DNA from: Gilvimarinus agarilyticus
Lineage (GTDB): Bacteria; Pseudomonadota; Gammaproteobacteria; Pseudomonadales; Cellvibrionaceae
Assembly (NCBI RefSeq): GCF_000832015.1
Contig: NZ_JXCJ01000001.1
Location: 2,387,003-2,451,002, forward strand
Direction of reading: 5' to 3'
DNA length: 64,000 nucleotides
A model generated the notes under the pieces. It was not told where the DNA came from. It made no database searches and was given only the letters and a program-made list of their open reading frames with translations. Both the position numbers and the translations under genes were made by a program. Shown piece by piece: positions 42,486-56,048 of this stretch (its first letter is position 1; the number at the start of each line of letters is the position of its first letter).

Positions 42486-43763
42486 TTACTGAATCTTTTC
42501 ATCCATCTTTACTTTAAACCACGCCACCATCTTGTCGGTTATCTCCACGGTTTCAATTAGATAATGATCTAGGGTAAAGCTAATGTTGCCATCAGGGATG
42601 CCTTCGAGGTGTTCCATGGCAAGGCCGTTCAATGTTTTCGGGCCGTCAATTGGCAGTGACCACTCTAGGGTGCGATTGATGTCGCGAATAAACGTACCGC
42701 CATCGATTTTGTACCAGCCGTTTTCTGCAGGAATAATATCCTGATCTTCATCTTCGGCAACATTGGTGGTGAAGTCGCCGACAATCTCTTCCAGCAAGTC
42801 TTCCAGGGTGACGATGCCTTGTACTTCACCGTACTCGTTAACGACCAGCGCGATACGACACTTTTGTTGCTGAAAATTCATCAGCTGTGTGTGCAGCGGT
42901 GTGGACTCGGGGACAAAGTAGGGCTCATCGGCGTGGGTCTGAAAATCGGCCTTGGTAATCTCGCTGTCATTACCGTTTAAAAATCGAGCTGAGTTACGTA
43001 AGTGTAAAATTCCCGCGACTTCGTTTAAGTCGCCACGGTAAATAGGCAGTCGGGTGTATTCAGAGGTGCGAATTTTTGTCAGCAGGGTGCTCACGTCGTC
43101 TTCCAGGTCGAGGCCCTCGACCTCATTACGTGGAATCATGATGTCCTCGACCGTGGACTTTTCCAGGTCGAGAATATTAAGCAGCATACCCTGGTGCTGA
43201 TCTGGGATTAACGCCCCCGCTTCGTCGACCACGGTGCGCAGCTCTTCGGGCGCCAGGTGCTCAATATGGGTGTGGGCCTTATCAATGCCAAACAGTTTGG
43301 TGACGCCGTTGGCGATACCATTTACCAGCATTACCGCTGGCGCTAACACCACCGCGAGCGGGCGCAAGATAAGGCTGGAAAAAAAGGATATGCGCTCCGG
43401 GTAGAGGGTAGCGAGGGTTTTGGGGGTTACTTCGGCAAACACCAGCATAACCAGAGTCAGCAGTAGACCGCCGATGGCGGGGCCGGAAGAGTCTCCCAGT
43501 AAGCGAATACCGATAAAGCCGGCGACAATTGCCGCGAAATTATTGACCAGGTTGTTGCCAATCAGAATCAAGCCAATCAATCGGTCGGGGCGGCGCAGCA
43601 ACAGCTCAACCCGCTGGGCACGGCGGTCGCCTTTTTTACTAAGGTGCTTGAGGCGGTAACGGTTGATCGCCATCATGGCGGTTTCTGAACTGGAGAAAAA
43701 GCCTGAGAGCACGAGTAGCCCTAGGAGAATCCCAAACAGTAGTTCTAAGGGTATGTCGTTCAA
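42486..43763 (-). CDS. corB: CNNM/CorB-type membrane protein (DUF21, CBS, CorC domains)
   Basis: Inner-membrane protein of the HlyC/CorC family, homologous to E. coli YfjD/CorB and linked to magnesium or cobalt efflux. The 425-residue protein has a DUF21 transmembrane domain (about 1-185) with FFSSSETAMMAINR, a pair of CBS domains (about 205-330, MIPRNEVEGLD and VVNEYGEVQGIVTLEDLLEEIVGD) and a C-terminal CorC_HlyC domain. The neighbour ypjD and then ffh recapitulate the E. coli ffh-ypjD-yfjD arrangement. Confidence 0.92.
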   Translation of the reverse strand: MNDIPLELLFGILLGLLVLSGFFSSSETAMMAINRYRLKHLSKKGDRRAQRVELLLRRPDRLIGLILIGNNLVNNFAAIVAGFIGIRLLGDSSGPAIGGLLLTLVMLVFAEVTPKTLATLYPERISFFSSLILRPLAVVLAPAVMLVNGIANGVTKLFGIDKAHTHIEHLAPEELRTVVDEAGALIPDQHQGMLLNILDLEKSTVEDIMIPRNEVEGLDLEDDVSTLLTKIRTSEYTRLPIYRGDLNEVAGILHLRNSARFLNGNDSEITKADFQTHADEPYFVPESTPLHTQLMNFQQQKCRIALVVNEYGEVQGIVTLEDLLEEIVGDFTTNVAEDEDQDIIPAENGWYKIDGGTFIRDINRTLEWSLPIDGPKTLNGLAMEHLEGIPDGNISFTLDHYLIETVEITDKMVAWFKVKMDEKIQ

Positions 43764-43853
43764 GGAAATGTCTTGCCTATATTGCTGCTCGGCAGGCTAT
43801 CTTGCAGCAGTTTGCGCGAATGCGCAACCGGCCTTGCCAAGATCGCCTGTCGG

Positions 43854-44651
43854 CTAAATGTTCAGAATAAACTCGAGTACAATTTTACTGCCAAAGTACG
43901 CCAACATTAGCATGGCAAACCCCACCAGGGTCCAGCGTATTGCGGTGTATCCGCGCCAGCCTAAGCTGTGGCGTCCCCACAGCAGGATGCTGTAAATCAG
44001 CCAGGCAAATAGGGTAAATACTGTTTTATGCACCACGTGCTGCGCGAAAATGTCATCGAGAAAGATGATCCCAGAGATAATGGCGCCGGTTAGTAATAGC
44101 TGTCCCGCCCAGAGGAGCTCAAACAGCAGTGACTCCATCGTTTGCAATGGCGGCAGCAGGCCACTTGGGCCGAGCGAGCGCTTGTGCTTTAGCCGATGGT
44201 TTTGATAGGCCAAAAAAAGCGCCTGTAAGGTCGCGATAGTCAGTAGGCTATAGGCCAGAATCGACAGTAATACATGAGAAGCCAGGCCCAGTGTTAACGG
44301 CAAAAGCACGTTGCTACTGATGGGTAATAGGCTGGCTATGATGGCAAGTATCGTCAGGGGGAATAGTAAAATAAATAAGTTGTGCAGCGGTTTACGTGCG
44401 GCACTTAACAGCACAACGGTGTTGACAGTACAAAATATCAGCGACAGCATTGGAAACAGGTTTAACGCCAGCCCTTGGGGCTGAATAATCAATTTGGCGC
44501 AGCCCGTGCCATGGGCGATCAGTGCCACGGCCGTCAGGAGGTACAGGCGCTGGCGGTGAATCGGCTGTCGACGCCAGAGCGACAGAAAAAGATAGCCTGC
44601 GGCCAGCAGATACAAAGCTGCGGCGATTAAGTTGATGTCGAGTGCAGACAT
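43854..44651 (-). CDS. ypjD: CcsA-like inner-membrane protein YpjD
   Basis: Integral membrane protein related to the cytochrome c assembly protein CcsA/CcmC; E. coli YpjD is also described as CorC/CorE-like. The 265-residue form begins MSALDINLIAAALYLLAAG at ATG 44651; the frame from 44750 adds 33 polar residues unlike the family. Eight hydrophobic segments; a WxxWxxP-type haem motif is not obvious, so cytochrome assembly is uncertain. It diverges from ffh over a 336-bp gap. Confidence 0.88.
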   Translation of the reverse strand: MSALDINLIAAALYLLAAGYLFLSLWRRQPIHRQRLYLLTAVALIAHGTGCAKLIIQPQGLALNLFPMLSLIFCTVNTVVLLSAARKPLHNLFILLFPLTILAIIASLLPISSNVLLPLTLGLASHVLLSILAYSLLTIATLQALFLAYQNHRLKHKRSLGPSGLLPPLQTMESLLFELLWAGQLLLTGAIISGIIFLDDIFAQHVVHKTVFTLFAWLIYSILLWGRHSLGWRGYTAIRWTLVGFAMLMLAYFGSKIVLEFILNI

Positions 44652-44843
44652 GCGTGGGCAGAGTCCTTTATGGGTAGTGTTGCTGGTGCGCTGGTCGTGG
44701 CATCTCACCGGATACGCGTCGCTGGGCACTTTGGGGAGAAAGTGTGTCACATGCGACGCGATATGAGAAGCCTATAAATGAGAATCAATCTCCCTCGTGG
44801 TTATTCTCCTTCAGGGCGCGAGACGGGGCCCGATAATACGCGT

Positions 44844-44849
44844 TATAAT
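44844..44849 (+). promoter_or_regulatory. Candidate -10 for ffh
   Basis: TATAAT at 44844-44849 in the 336-bp divergent gap (44652-44987), with no consensus -35 at the right spacing. Transcription would begin near 44856, leaving a leader of about 130 bases before the ffh ATG. The rest of the gap shows no gene or terminator. Confidence 0.4.
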
Positions 44850-44987
44850 GCGGCCCTTTCGCAGGTGTAGCTTTGGCCGCCGGCAACAGTGATTAAGTAT
44901 GCGCAGAGGGCCAACAGGGCCTCTCGCGATAAAGTCTTATGCGGCGCAGTATAAGTGGGCCGCCAGATAATGGGCACTAGTGTCATT

Positions 44988-46367
44988 ATGTTTGAAAATC
45001 TGCAGGATCGACTTTCAGGTACATTTAAGAAAATAACAGGTAAGGCGCGCCTTACTGATGACAACATCCAGGCCACCTTACGCGAAGTGCGTAAGGCTTT
45101 ACTGGAGGCCGATGTTGCCTTGCCTGTGGTGAAAGATTTTGTTGGGCGGGTGCGCTCGCGCGCTTTGGGGACTCAGGTAGGTAAGGCTCTTAATCCGGGC
45201 CAACAGTTCCTCAAGATCGTCGAGTCTGAGCTGGTCGATATGATGGGCGAGGCTAACGAGTCGCTTAACCTCGCGGTTCAGCCGCCCGCCGTCATCTTGA
45301 TGGCGGGCCTGCAAGGGGCGGGTAAAACCACCTCGGTCGCAAAATTGGCCAAATTCCTCACCGAACGCGAGAAAAAGAAAGTGCTGGTGGTGAGTGCGGA
45401 CGTCTATCGTCCAGCCGCTATAGCTCAGCTGCAAACACTGGCGGGCGAAGTTGGGGTGGAGTGCTTTCCGTCTACCGGCGAGCAAAAGCCGGCCGACATT
45501 GCCCGTGGCGCCATTGATCACGCTAAGCGCCAGTTCTACGACGTACTGCTTATCGATACCGCTGGACGGCTGCATATCGATGAAGCCTTGATGGCCGAGA
45601 TTCAAGAGTTACACGAGGTCGCCAACCCCGTCGAGACCCTGTTTGTTATTGACGCCATGATTGGTCAGGATGCGGTGAACACCGCCAAGGCATTTAATGA
45701 GGCGTTGCCCCTGACCGGTGTTATTTTGACCAAGGCGGATGGCGATGCCCGCGGTGGTGCCGCTCTGTCGGTACGTCAAGTGACGGGTAAGCCCATCAAG
45801 TTCTTGGGGATGGGTGAAAAAGTGGACGCGCTGGAGCCATTTCATCCGGATCGTATTGCCTCACGGATTTTGGGTATGGGCGACATTATGTCGCTTATCG
45901 AAGATGCCGAGCGCAAGATCGACCGGGATAAAGCCGAGCGCCTGGTACAAAAGGTCAGTAAAGGTAAGCGCTTTGATCTGAACGACCTGCGTGACCAGCT
46001 GCAACAAATGCAGGATATGGGCGGTTTAACCGGGCTGATGGATAAATTGCCCGGCATGGGCAATATGGCGCAAATGGCCCAACAAGCCGATATGGGTAAG
46101 CAGTTTAAAGTGATGGAGGCCCTGATTAACTCCATGACGCCTTGGGAACGACGTCATCCCGACGACCTGTCCAGCTCTCGCAAGCGACGCATCACTCAGG
46201 GCTCGGGTACGCAGATACAAGACCTAAACCGCTTGCTCAAACAGCATAAGCAAATGGCCAAAATGATGAAGAAGATGAAAGGCGGCGGGATGAGCAAGAT
46301 GATGCGCGGCCTGGGCGGCATGATGCCGGGCGGTGGTGGCGGTTTGCCACCGGGCATGGGCCGCTAG
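44988..46367 (+). CDS. ffh: Signal recognition particle protein Ffh
   Basis: GTPase that binds 4.5S RNA and signal sequences to deliver membrane proteins to FtsY. The 459-residue form starts MFENLQDRLSG, the conserved N-terminus; frames from 44955 or 44970 add residues not shared by the family. N domain (1 to about 88), G domain with GLQGAGKT (107-114), DTAGRLH and TKADGDARGG, and a methionine-rich M domain (about 330-459) ending in a Gly/Met/Pro tail. rpsP, rimM, trmD usually follow; here a terminator does. Confidence 0.97.
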   Translation: MFENLQDRLSGTFKKITGKARLTDDNIQATLREVRKALLEADVALPVVKDFVGRVRSRALGTQVGKALNPGQQFLKIVESELVDMMGEANESLNLAVQPPAVILMAGLQGAGKTTSVAKLAKFLTEREKKKVLVVSADVYRPAAIAQLQTLAGEVGVECFPSTGEQKPADIARGAIDHAKRQFYDVLLIDTAGRLHIDEALMAEIQELHEVANPVETLFVIDAMIGQDAVNTAKAFNEALPLTGVILTKADGDARGGAALSVRQVTGKPIKFLGMGEKVDALEPFHPDRIASRILGMGDIMSLIEDAERKIDRDKAERLVQKVSKGKRFDLNDLRDQLQQMQDMGGLTGLMDKLPGMGNMAQMAQQADMGKQFKVMEALINSMTPWERRHPDDLSSSRKRRITQGSGTQIQDLNRLLKQHKQMAKMMKKMKGGGMSKMMRGLGGMMPGGGGGLPPGMGR

Positions 46368-46372
46368 CTATT

Positions 46373-46405
46373 AAAAAAACGCCAGGCAATGCCTGGCGTT
46401 TTTTT
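46373..46405 (+). terminator. Terminator after ffh
   Basis: CGCCAGGC-AAT-GCCTGGCG flanked by seven A and a run of seven T: a strong, bidirectional intrinsic terminator 6 bp after the ffh stop. It isolates ffh from the next gene. Confidence 0.95.
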
Positions 46406-46556
46406 ATCCGGGCAGTAATCTTTGGCTATGAAAGCACGCGATTTACCTCAGCTCTGGGGAATTGTTGCGCCAGTTGTGGGTCTAGATCGAATAATGAGGA
46501 TGAGTCGCGGGATACGGTTGGCTCATTGCTAATGCCTTTAAAAAGAGCGACATGCC

Positions 46557-47018
46557 ATGTTAATTCGACTATCTTTACTCATTCTGATTGTGGCGACTAC
46601 CTTGGGGGCTGGCTGTACCTTGTCTTCTACACCTACATCTACATCTACAGAGACAGCTAACATCAATGGTCTGAATCTTCTTGGCGAGTGGCGGGTTGAG
46701 TACATCGCGGGGCGTGGCGTTATCGATTATAGCCCGGCGCGTGTGCGCTTTAATGAAGACGGCAAACTAAATGGCAATGCCAGCTGTAATCGTTTTTTTG
46801 GTGATTATCAGCAGGACGGACAGCGCCTGATCATCAAGGAGCCGCTCGGGGCTACCCGCATGCTTTGTGTGCCAGCGCTCAATGAGCAGGAGGAGCGCTT
46901 GTTGGCGGCGCTGCCCGGAACTCACAATATTGCCATTCGTCATGGTATTCTGACGCTTACAGACGACGGCGGTAACGAGGTGTTACGAGCGGCTAAGCTT
47001 GATCCCACCGATACCTAG
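46557..47018 (+). CDS. META-domain lipoprotein (HslJ-like)
   Basis: A 153-residue lipoprotein: signal peptide ending in LGAGC (Cys20), a Ser/Thr linker coded by short CTACAT-type repeats, then a META domain (about 40-148) with LLGEWRVEYI, FNEDGKLNGNASCNRFFGDY and a second cysteine in TRMLCVPAL. HslJ, the E. coli relative, is linked to novobiocin and heat response. The two in-domain cysteines could form a disulfide. Function unknown. It is monocistronic; maeA starts 64 bp later. Confidence 0.85.
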   Translation: MLIRLSLLILIVATTLGAGCTLSSTPTSTSTETANINGLNLLGEWRVEYIAGRGVIDYSPARVRFNEDGKLNGNASCNRFFGDYQQDGQRLIIKEPLGATRMLCVPALNEQEERLLAALPGTHNIAIRHGILTLTDDGGNEVLRAAKLDPTDT

Positions 47019-47082
47019 CGCTGTTGCGATTCATTCAGGGCCACAGGCCCCGGCATAAAACGGACAAACGGCGGGTAACTCT

Positions 47083-48768
47083 GTGAATACCAGACCAATC
47101 TATATCCCCTTTGCGGGGCCGGCGTTACTAGAAGCGCCATTGTTAAATAAAGGCAGTGCTTTTAGTCGGCAAGAGCGCGAACAGTTTAATCTTGAAGGGC
47201 TGCTACCTTTTCGCATCGAAACCATCGAAGAGCAAAAAGCTCGCGCATACGAACAACTTAGCTCATTTAAATCCGATATTGATAAGCACATTTATTTGCG
47301 CAATATTCAGGATACCAACGAAACATTGTACTACCGTCTGGTAACCGAACACCTCGAAGAGGTGATGCCTCTGATTTATACGCCTACGGTAGGGCAGGCG
47401 TGCGAGCAATTCTCTAAGATATACCGGCGTAAGCGAGGCTTGTTTGTCTCGTACGCGGATCGCGACCGGTTGGACGATATTTTACAAAATGCTACTAAGC
47501 ATAATGTAAAAGTTATTGTTGTCACCGATGGCGAGCGTATTCTGGGCTTAGGCGATCAGGGTATTGGCGGCATGGGCATCCCCATCGGTAAGCTTGCGCT
47601 TTATACCGCTTGTGGCGGCATTAGCCCAGCCTATACATTACCCGTAGTGTTGGATGTGGGTTGCAATAATAAGCAGCTGATGAACGATCCTATGTATATG
47701 GGGTGGCGGCATGAGCGAATTGCCGACGAGGAGTATTATGAATTTGTCGATCAATTTATTCAGGCGGTGAAAGTACGTTGGCCTAATGCATTGTTGCAGT
47801 TTGAAGATTTTGCTCAGACCCACGCTACACCGCTGTTGCATAAGTATCGCGACGAATTATGTTGTTTTAACGATGACGTTCAGGGCACCGCATCGGTTAC
47901 GGTCGGCACGCTGTTAGCCGCTTGTAATACCAAACAAGAGAAACTCTCGGAGCAAACCATTGTATTTGCTGGGGCCGGCTCCGCCGGCTGTGGTATTGCC
48001 GATCAAATTGCGGTGCAGATGCAGGCGGAGGGACTAACCCGTGAGCAGGCATTGGCGCGGATATTTTTAGTTAATCGCGATGGCCTGCTTACCGACACTT
48101 CCCGTGGCTTGCTTCCCTTTCAGGAAGAGTTTTGCAAGCAAGGCAGTGACTTAGGTGAATGGCTAAACGACAAAACCGGGCAAGTCTCACTTTTGGACGT
48201 CGTGCGTAATTCTCAGCCAACGGTTCTGGTGGGTGTGTCCGGCCAGCCGGGGCTGTTTAACAAATTGCTTATCGATACGATGCAAGCGCATTGCGATCGC
48301 CCAATTGTTTTGCCTTTGTCTAATCCGACCTCAAAAGTCGAGGGGCAACCGGTTGATATTTTGCGTTGGACAGGGGGGAGAGCTATTGTTGCAACTGGCA
48401 GCCCGTTTGCGCCAGTGGATATTGCCGGGGTGCGCTACGACATCGCTCAGTGTAACAATAGCTATATTTTCCCGGGTGTGGGCTTGGGCGTGATTGCGGC
48501 TAAAGCGTCACGCATTACCGACACCATGATGTTAGCAGCTTCCAGGGCGCTGGCCGATTTGTCACCGCTTGCCCGCGACGGTGTGGGCTCGCTGTTGCCG
48601 GCACTGGCTGATATTCGCCAGGTGAGTGTGACAATTGCGCAGGCCGTGTTCCGCCAAGCGATTGAAGACGGGGTGGCGGTGCCGGTGCCTGAGGCGTTAA
48701 TTGCCGAGAAGGTAGAGGCAAATTTTTGGTACCCGCGTTATCGCACTTATCGGCGCACCTCCTTCTAG
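47083..48768 (+). CDS. maeA: NAD-dependent malic enzyme
   Basis: Oxidative decarboxylation of malate to pyruvate with NAD, supplying pyruvate for growth on C4 acids or fatty acids. The 561-residue protein matches SfcA/MaeA length. Start is GTG with GGCGGG upstream. Motifs: [27 protein letters not shown] with [23 protein letters not shown], and the NAD fold [13 protein letters not shown]. It precedes an XRE-cupin regulator and fadBA on the same strand. Confidence 0.95.
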   Translation: MNTRPIYIPFAGPALLEAPLLNKGSAFSRQEREQFNLEGLLPFRIETIEEQKARAYEQLSSFKSDIDKHIYLRNIQDTNETLYYRLVTEHLEEVMPLIYTPTVGQACEQFSKIYRRKRGLFVSYADRDRLDDILQNATKHNVKVIVVTDGERILGLGDQGIGGMGIPIGKLALYTACGGISPAYTLPVVLDVGCNNKQLMNDPMYMGWRHERIADEEYYEFVDQFIQAVKVRWPNALLQFEDFAQTHATPLLHKYRDELCCFNDDVQGTASVTVGTLLAACNTKQEKLSEQTIVFAGAGSAGCGIADQIAVQMQAEGLTREQALARIFLVNRDGLLTDTSRGLLPFQEEFCKQGSDLGEWLNDKTGQVSLLDVVRNSQPTVLVGVSGQPGLFNKLLIDTMQAHCDRPIVLPLSNPTSKVEGQPVDILRWTGGRAIVATGSPFAPVDIAGVRYDIAQCNNSYIFPGVGLGVIAAKASRITDTMMLAASRALADLSPLARDGVGSLLPALADIRQVSVTIAQAVFRQAIEDGVAVPVPEALIAEKVEANFWYPRYRTYRRTSF

Positions 48769-48798
48769 GTCGGGTAAACACACAGTGCAGGAGGCGCT

Positions 48799-49368
48799 AT
48801 GAGTCAGACATCGCAGACGTATACGCTGGGGAAACGGCTAAAAGAAATCCGTGAGGCTAACGGACTGTCGCAGCGCGAGCTGGCTAAGCGTGCGGGGGTT
48901 ACCAACAGTAGTATTTCAATGATTGAGCAGGGGCAGGTAAGTCCCAGCGTGCAATCGTTAGAGAAAGTTCTCGCGGGCATCCCCATGTCGCTGTCACACT
49001 TTTTTTCATCAATGAACGGTGGCTCTGGAGACGTTTTTTTTGATCAGCACAATATGGTAAAGCACGATAAGCTGTATGGTTTTATGCAGATGATTGGCGA
49101 AGACATTACCAATCGCAACGTTACCTTAAAGCACTTTTATTTTGACCCGCAAACCGATACCGGCGAGACGCCTATGATGAGTCATTTTGATCAGGCTGGT
49201 TGGGTTTGCCAGGGGGATATTCAGATGACCATAGGTGCAAAAATAAAAGAGCTCTCACCCGGTGAAGGGTTTTACTTAGCCGCCTATACCCCTTGCAGGG
49301 TGAGAAACTTATCAGAGCTCAACTCGGCTCAAATTGTCGTTGCCACCGAGGTGTTAGCGGCTCCGTAA
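48799..49368 (+). CDS. XRE-family regulator with C-terminal cupin
   Basis: DNA-binding regulator of the PuuR-like group, 189 residues. Helix-turn-helix (about 11-66): GKRLKEIREANGLSQRELAKRAGVTNSS. The C-terminal cupin (about 110-187) contains GWVCQGDIQMTIGAKIKELSPGEGFY and would bind a small effector. The ATG has CAGGAGG upstream. It lies 30 bp after maeA and 61 bp before fadB; control of these genes or of polyamine use (the PuuR theme) are both possible, and neither is shown by sequence. Confidence 0.88.
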   Translation: MSQTSQTYTLGKRLKEIREANGLSQRELAKRAGVTNSSISMIEQGQVSPSVQSLEKVLAGIPMSLSHFFSSMNGGSGDVFFDQHNMVKHDKLYGFMQMIGEDITNRNVTLKHFYFDPQTDTGETPMMSHFDQAGWVCQGDIQMTIGAKIKELSPGEGFYLAAYTPCRVRNLSELNSAQIVVATEVLAAP

Positions 49369-49429
49369 TCGTAGCGCAAAGTCTTAGGAAACGTTAGTCA
49401 ACCTGGGCTGATAAACAATAGGGCAGATT

Positions 49430-52812
<3,383 letters not shown>

Positions 52813-52891
52813 TTTTGCCTGCCTGGTGTCGGGTTCTGTCTGTTAGAATGCGCCGCTTGCACGAATACGCCGCCCGGGAGAGTGTCGCGCC

Positions 52892-54247
52892 TTGAATATC
52901 TACTCCGCTGTAAACCTCGATACGTTTTTGACCGGCAGCTCCACGCGGCCTGCCGCCGATGAGCTGTGGGCGCTGCAGTTTGATCATCACGCTTACTATT
53001 TGCCCGAGCCAACAACGCTGCCGCTGCTGGCTGTGATGCGCGGCGCGGTGAATGATCTTCAGTGTATTATTTGCGAGGCCACTCAAGAGTCTTTACGGGT
53101 TGTTAAGGGGTGCGCAGAGAGCGCTAACCTTGCGCACCTTGCCCAAACATTTAGTGCGCCTGTGCTGAACTTGTCTCGCGGAGTCTCTCTGCTGCCTGTT
53201 GCCATTCCCAAGCCCTGGGGGCGGGAGCTTTGGTATACCGGTATTGAGGTGCGTGGCCAGGCAGGGGTGGGGAATGCCGAGCTAAGCACGCCGCTGCCGT
53301 GGTTGTTGTCATTACTGCCACAGCGCTTTAGTGCGGGGCAGCCCGAGACGCTTACGTTGCTCAAAATTCTCGACCCGCTACCGGATGAAGTGTTTGGCGA
53401 TTTGTATTTTGAAATGCACGAGCGCAAACAAGAGGTGTATGTGGTAACCCATGTGGATGCCACGGCCTGGCCAGACGGGGTCGGAGGCATTAGGTTTGGT
53501 TTTTGCCCGGCAAAGCGCGCCAAATACGCCGACGACGATAGCTTTAAACGGGCGTACCGTGAGGCGGTAACTCAGTACGAGCAGGTTCGGCGCCAAATCG
53601 ACGAGCGACTCGATGTTATCAAGCAGGCCGAGGGCTTGGATGTCAGTGCGCCGGCGAGTCCGTCTCAGGTACGTTACTGGTTGCGGCACGTTGATGCTGA
53701 CTTGCAATGTCAGGAGCAGGAGCGCCGGCAGTACATGGACAGTTTTGCCCAGGTGTTGCCGTTGCGGGTGGGCGACGTGGTCAAGGTGCCATGCTATACC
53801 CCCCATTCACTGTTGCACGGCGTTCGTACGGTAGAATTCCAGACGCCAGTTTATGAGCGCAAAATTTTAGCATTTGCTCAAAAAGTGCTCACTCAGGCCC
53901 AGTGGGACACGGATGCCGCCCTGGCAAAAATCGAGCTGGATTGCCCGCCTCAGCCAGACATTGTCGTGCACAACGAAGCCGGTGGTGCCATTGTGCGCGA
54001 GCAGATTGTCGATTTTGATGACTTCGAAGTCTGGCGTTTGCGGGCGCTGCGCCCGGGCGACTATCCGCTGTCTGGCTGCGACAGTTATCAGTTGCTTATG
54101 GCGGTTACCGGCGAGCAAGCGATCGATCAGCGTTTGTTGGGGGCCGAGCAGGCCATTTTAATCCCGGCAAATGCGGCTAAAGACGCCGTTATTCGCCTCG
54201 AATCCGGGGCGGTAACGCTGCTGGCAAAGCCAAAACCTTGTAATTGA
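52892..54247 (+). CDS. Phosphomannose-isomerase-like cupin protein, function unknown
   Basis: A 451-residue protein from a TTG start; GGGAG is about 12 bases upstream. I recognise no named family. The middle resembles type I mannose-6-phosphate isomerase: IPKPWGRELWYTG, then GDLYFEMHERKQEVYVVTHV (about 170-188), where Glu and His could bind metal, and VPCYTPHSLLHGVRTVEFQTPVYERKILAF (about 308-337), a second metal-ligand-like strand. A coiled-coil-like insert (about 215-250) separates them, and the last 90 residues look like another cupin half. Isomerase activity cannot be assumed. It follows fadA by 79 bp. Confidence 0.65.
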   Translation: MNIYSAVNLDTFLTGSSTRPAADELWALQFDHHAYYLPEPTTLPLLAVMRGAVNDLQCIICEATQESLRVVKGCAESANLAHLAQTFSAPVLNLSRGVSLLPVAIPKPWGRELWYTGIEVRGQAGVGNAELSTPLPWLLSLLPQRFSAGQPETLTLLKILDPLPDEVFGDLYFEMHERKQEVYVVTHVDATAWPDGVGGIRFGFCPAKRAKYADDDSFKRAYREAVTQYEQVRRQIDERLDVIKQAEGLDVSAPASPSQVRYWLRHVDADLQCQEQERRQYMDSFAQVLPLRVGDVVKVPCYTPHSLLHGVRTVEFQTPVYERKILAFAQKVLTQAQWDTDAALAKIELDCPPQPDIVVHNEAGGAIVREQIVDFDDFEVWRLRALRPGDYPLSGCDSYQLLMAVTGEQAIDQRLLGAEQAILIPANAAKDAVIRLESGAVTLLAKPKPCN

Positions 54248-54260
54248 TTGAATTCGCTTG

Positions 54261-54289
54261 TTGAACCTCGCTGAGGACTGTGGCAAAAT
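54261..54289 (+). promoter_or_regulatory. Possible promoter upstream of tRNA-Leu
   Basis: TTGAAC (54261-54266) and CAAAAT (54284-54289) are 17 bp apart, each matching four of six consensus positions. It would give a 5' leader of about 98 bases to be trimmed from the tRNA-Leu precursor. Weak; a closer promoter is possible. Confidence 0.3.
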
Positions 54290-54393
54290 CAGCACCCTTC
54301 TCGCAACTGACCGATTACTTATTTAGTTTTTTGGTGAGAAATCAAAGGCTTACGATAGCTTTTGAGAAAATGCGATATGCGCCATTGGGCGAC

Positions 54394-54478
<85 letters not shown>

Positions 54479-54564
54479 AACAATGAAAGAGAATTGCATC
54501 GGCCACTAACGGCGGTGTTATTTAACCGATGTGAGAGACATCGACGTTATTTCACGAGGAAAAT

Positions 54565-55878
54565 ATGCAGGTTTCAATCGAAACGACTTCTGGCTTAGAG
54601 CGTCGCCTGACGATCGGCGTACCCGCTGACACCGTAGAGGGCGAAATTGAAAAGCGTCTGAAAGACGCCGCTAAAAACATTCGCATCAACGGTTTCCGCA
54701 AGGGCAAAGTCCCTATGAAGATCGTTAAGCAGCGCTACGGTGCCGGTGTTCGCCAAGAAGTTGTAGGCGAGGTCATCAGCCGCTCTTTCTATGAGGCAGC
54801 GCAAAAAGAAGACGTGAAACCTGCCGGTCAGCCTAGCATTCAGCCTAAAGAAATGGGCGAAGGCAAAGACTTGGAGTTTGTTGCTACCTTCGAAGTATAC
54901 CCAGAGGTAGCTTTGGGTGACATTTCTGGCTTTAAAGTGACGCGTGAGTCGGCCGAGATTACCGACGAAGACATCGATAATATGATCGAAACCCTGCGCA
55001 AGCATCAGGCAACGTACGAAGTTGTCGAGCGTGCCAGTGCCGATGGTGACCAGGTAAACATCGATTTTACCGGCACCAAAGACGGTGAAGAGTTTGAAGG
55101 CGGCAAAGCTGAAGGCCACAACTTAGTGCTGGGTTCTAACTCGATGATTCCAGGCTTTGAAGATGGCATCGTGGGCATGAAAGCTGGCGACGAAAAAACC
55201 ATCAAGGTCACCTTCCCGGAAGATTACCAGTCTGAAGAGCTAAAAGGTGCTGACGTAGAGTTTGCCATTAAGGTAAATAGCGTTTCTGAGCAAACTTTGC
55301 CAGAGCTGAAAAAAGCGTTCTTCCAAAACTTCGGTTTAGAGAAGGGCGGTATTAAGGCTTTCCAGAAAGAAGTAAAAGCCAATATGCAGCGCGAGCTGAA
55401 AAACGCGCTAAAAGCCAAAGTGAAGTCTCAGGTGATGGATCAGTTGATCGAGAGCCATGAAGTTGAGCTGCCGAAGGCACTGGTGGGCAGCGAGATTGAT
55501 GTGCTGCGCAATCAAATGATGCAGCGTTTTGGCCAGCAGCCTAAAGGTTTTGACGCTAAATCCATGTTGCCGGACAGCATGTTTGAAGAAGAGGCTAAGC
55601 GCCGCGTAGCTCTGGGCCTGATTGTTGGTGAAGTTGTTAAATCAGCCGACATTAAGCCTGACGCTAAAGCTGTTCGCACTATGGTGGAAGAGATTGCCAG
55701 TACTTACGAAGATCCACAGGAAGTGATCGACTACTACTACAGTCAGCGTCAAATGCTGGCTGGTGTTGAGTCAGCCGTGCTTGAGGACCAGGTTGTTGAG
55801 CACATTCTTGAGCAGGCGGAAGTGACAGAAACCACTTCGACCTACGACGAGATCATGCAGCCAAAAGCTGAAAAATAA
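54565..55878 (+). CDS. tig: Trigger factor
   Basis: Ribosome-bound chaperone and prolyl isomerase that meets nascent chains at the exit tunnel. The 437-residue protein has the ribosome-binding loop NGFRKGKVPMKIV (about 43-55, with the conserved GFRKGKVP), a FKBP-type PPIase domain (about 155-240, IDFTGTKDGEEFEGG) and the C-terminal substrate-holding domain. CACGAGGA is the ribosome binding site. It leads the protein-quality-control block tig-clpP-clpX-lon-hupB-ppiD, the conserved order. Confidence 0.98.
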   Translation: MQVSIETTSGLERRLTIGVPADTVEGEIEKRLKDAAKNIRINGFRKGKVPMKIVKQRYGAGVRQEVVGEVISRSFYEAAQKEDVKPAGQPSIQPKEMGEGKDLEFVATFEVYPEVALGDISGFKVTRESAEITDEDIDNMIETLRKHQATYEVVERASADGDQVNIDFTGTKDGEEFEGGKAEGHNLVLGSNSMIPGFEDGIVGMKAGDEKTIKVTFPEDYQSEELKGADVEFAIKVNSVSEQTLPELKKAFFQNFGLEKGGIKAFQKEVKANMQRELKNALKAKVKSQVMDQLIESHEVELPKALVGSEIDVLRNQMMQRFGQQPKGFDAKSMLPDSMFEEEAKRRVALGLIVGEVVKSADIKPDAKAVRTMVEEIASTYEDPQEVIDYYYSQRQMLAGVESAVLEDQVVEHILEQAEVTETTSTYDEIMQPKAEK

Positions 55879-55896
55879 CGCTTTTTGGACAAAAAT

Positions 55897-55920
55897 GCCG
55901 CGAAACGTTCGTTTCGCGGC
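55897..55920 (+). terminator. Hairpin after tig
   Basis: GCCGCGAAACG-TT-CGTTTCGCGGC is an 11-bp perfect stem 18 bp after the tig stop. On the plus strand it is followed by CACACTCCCTTCC, not a clean T-run; on the minus strand ATTTTTG follows. It may act as a partial terminator or an mRNA-stabilising hairpin between tig and clpP. Confidence 0.55.
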
Positions 55921-56048
55921 CACACTCCCTTCCTTTTCTCTTACGGCGCTGGCAAACAGCTCCGTCACAGGTTAAGCTCCCACTATCTCGGTTTAATGGC
56001 GGCTTAGCGCCGCGTTTGTGACATTTTCAGAAGAAGGTATGAAGCGCA

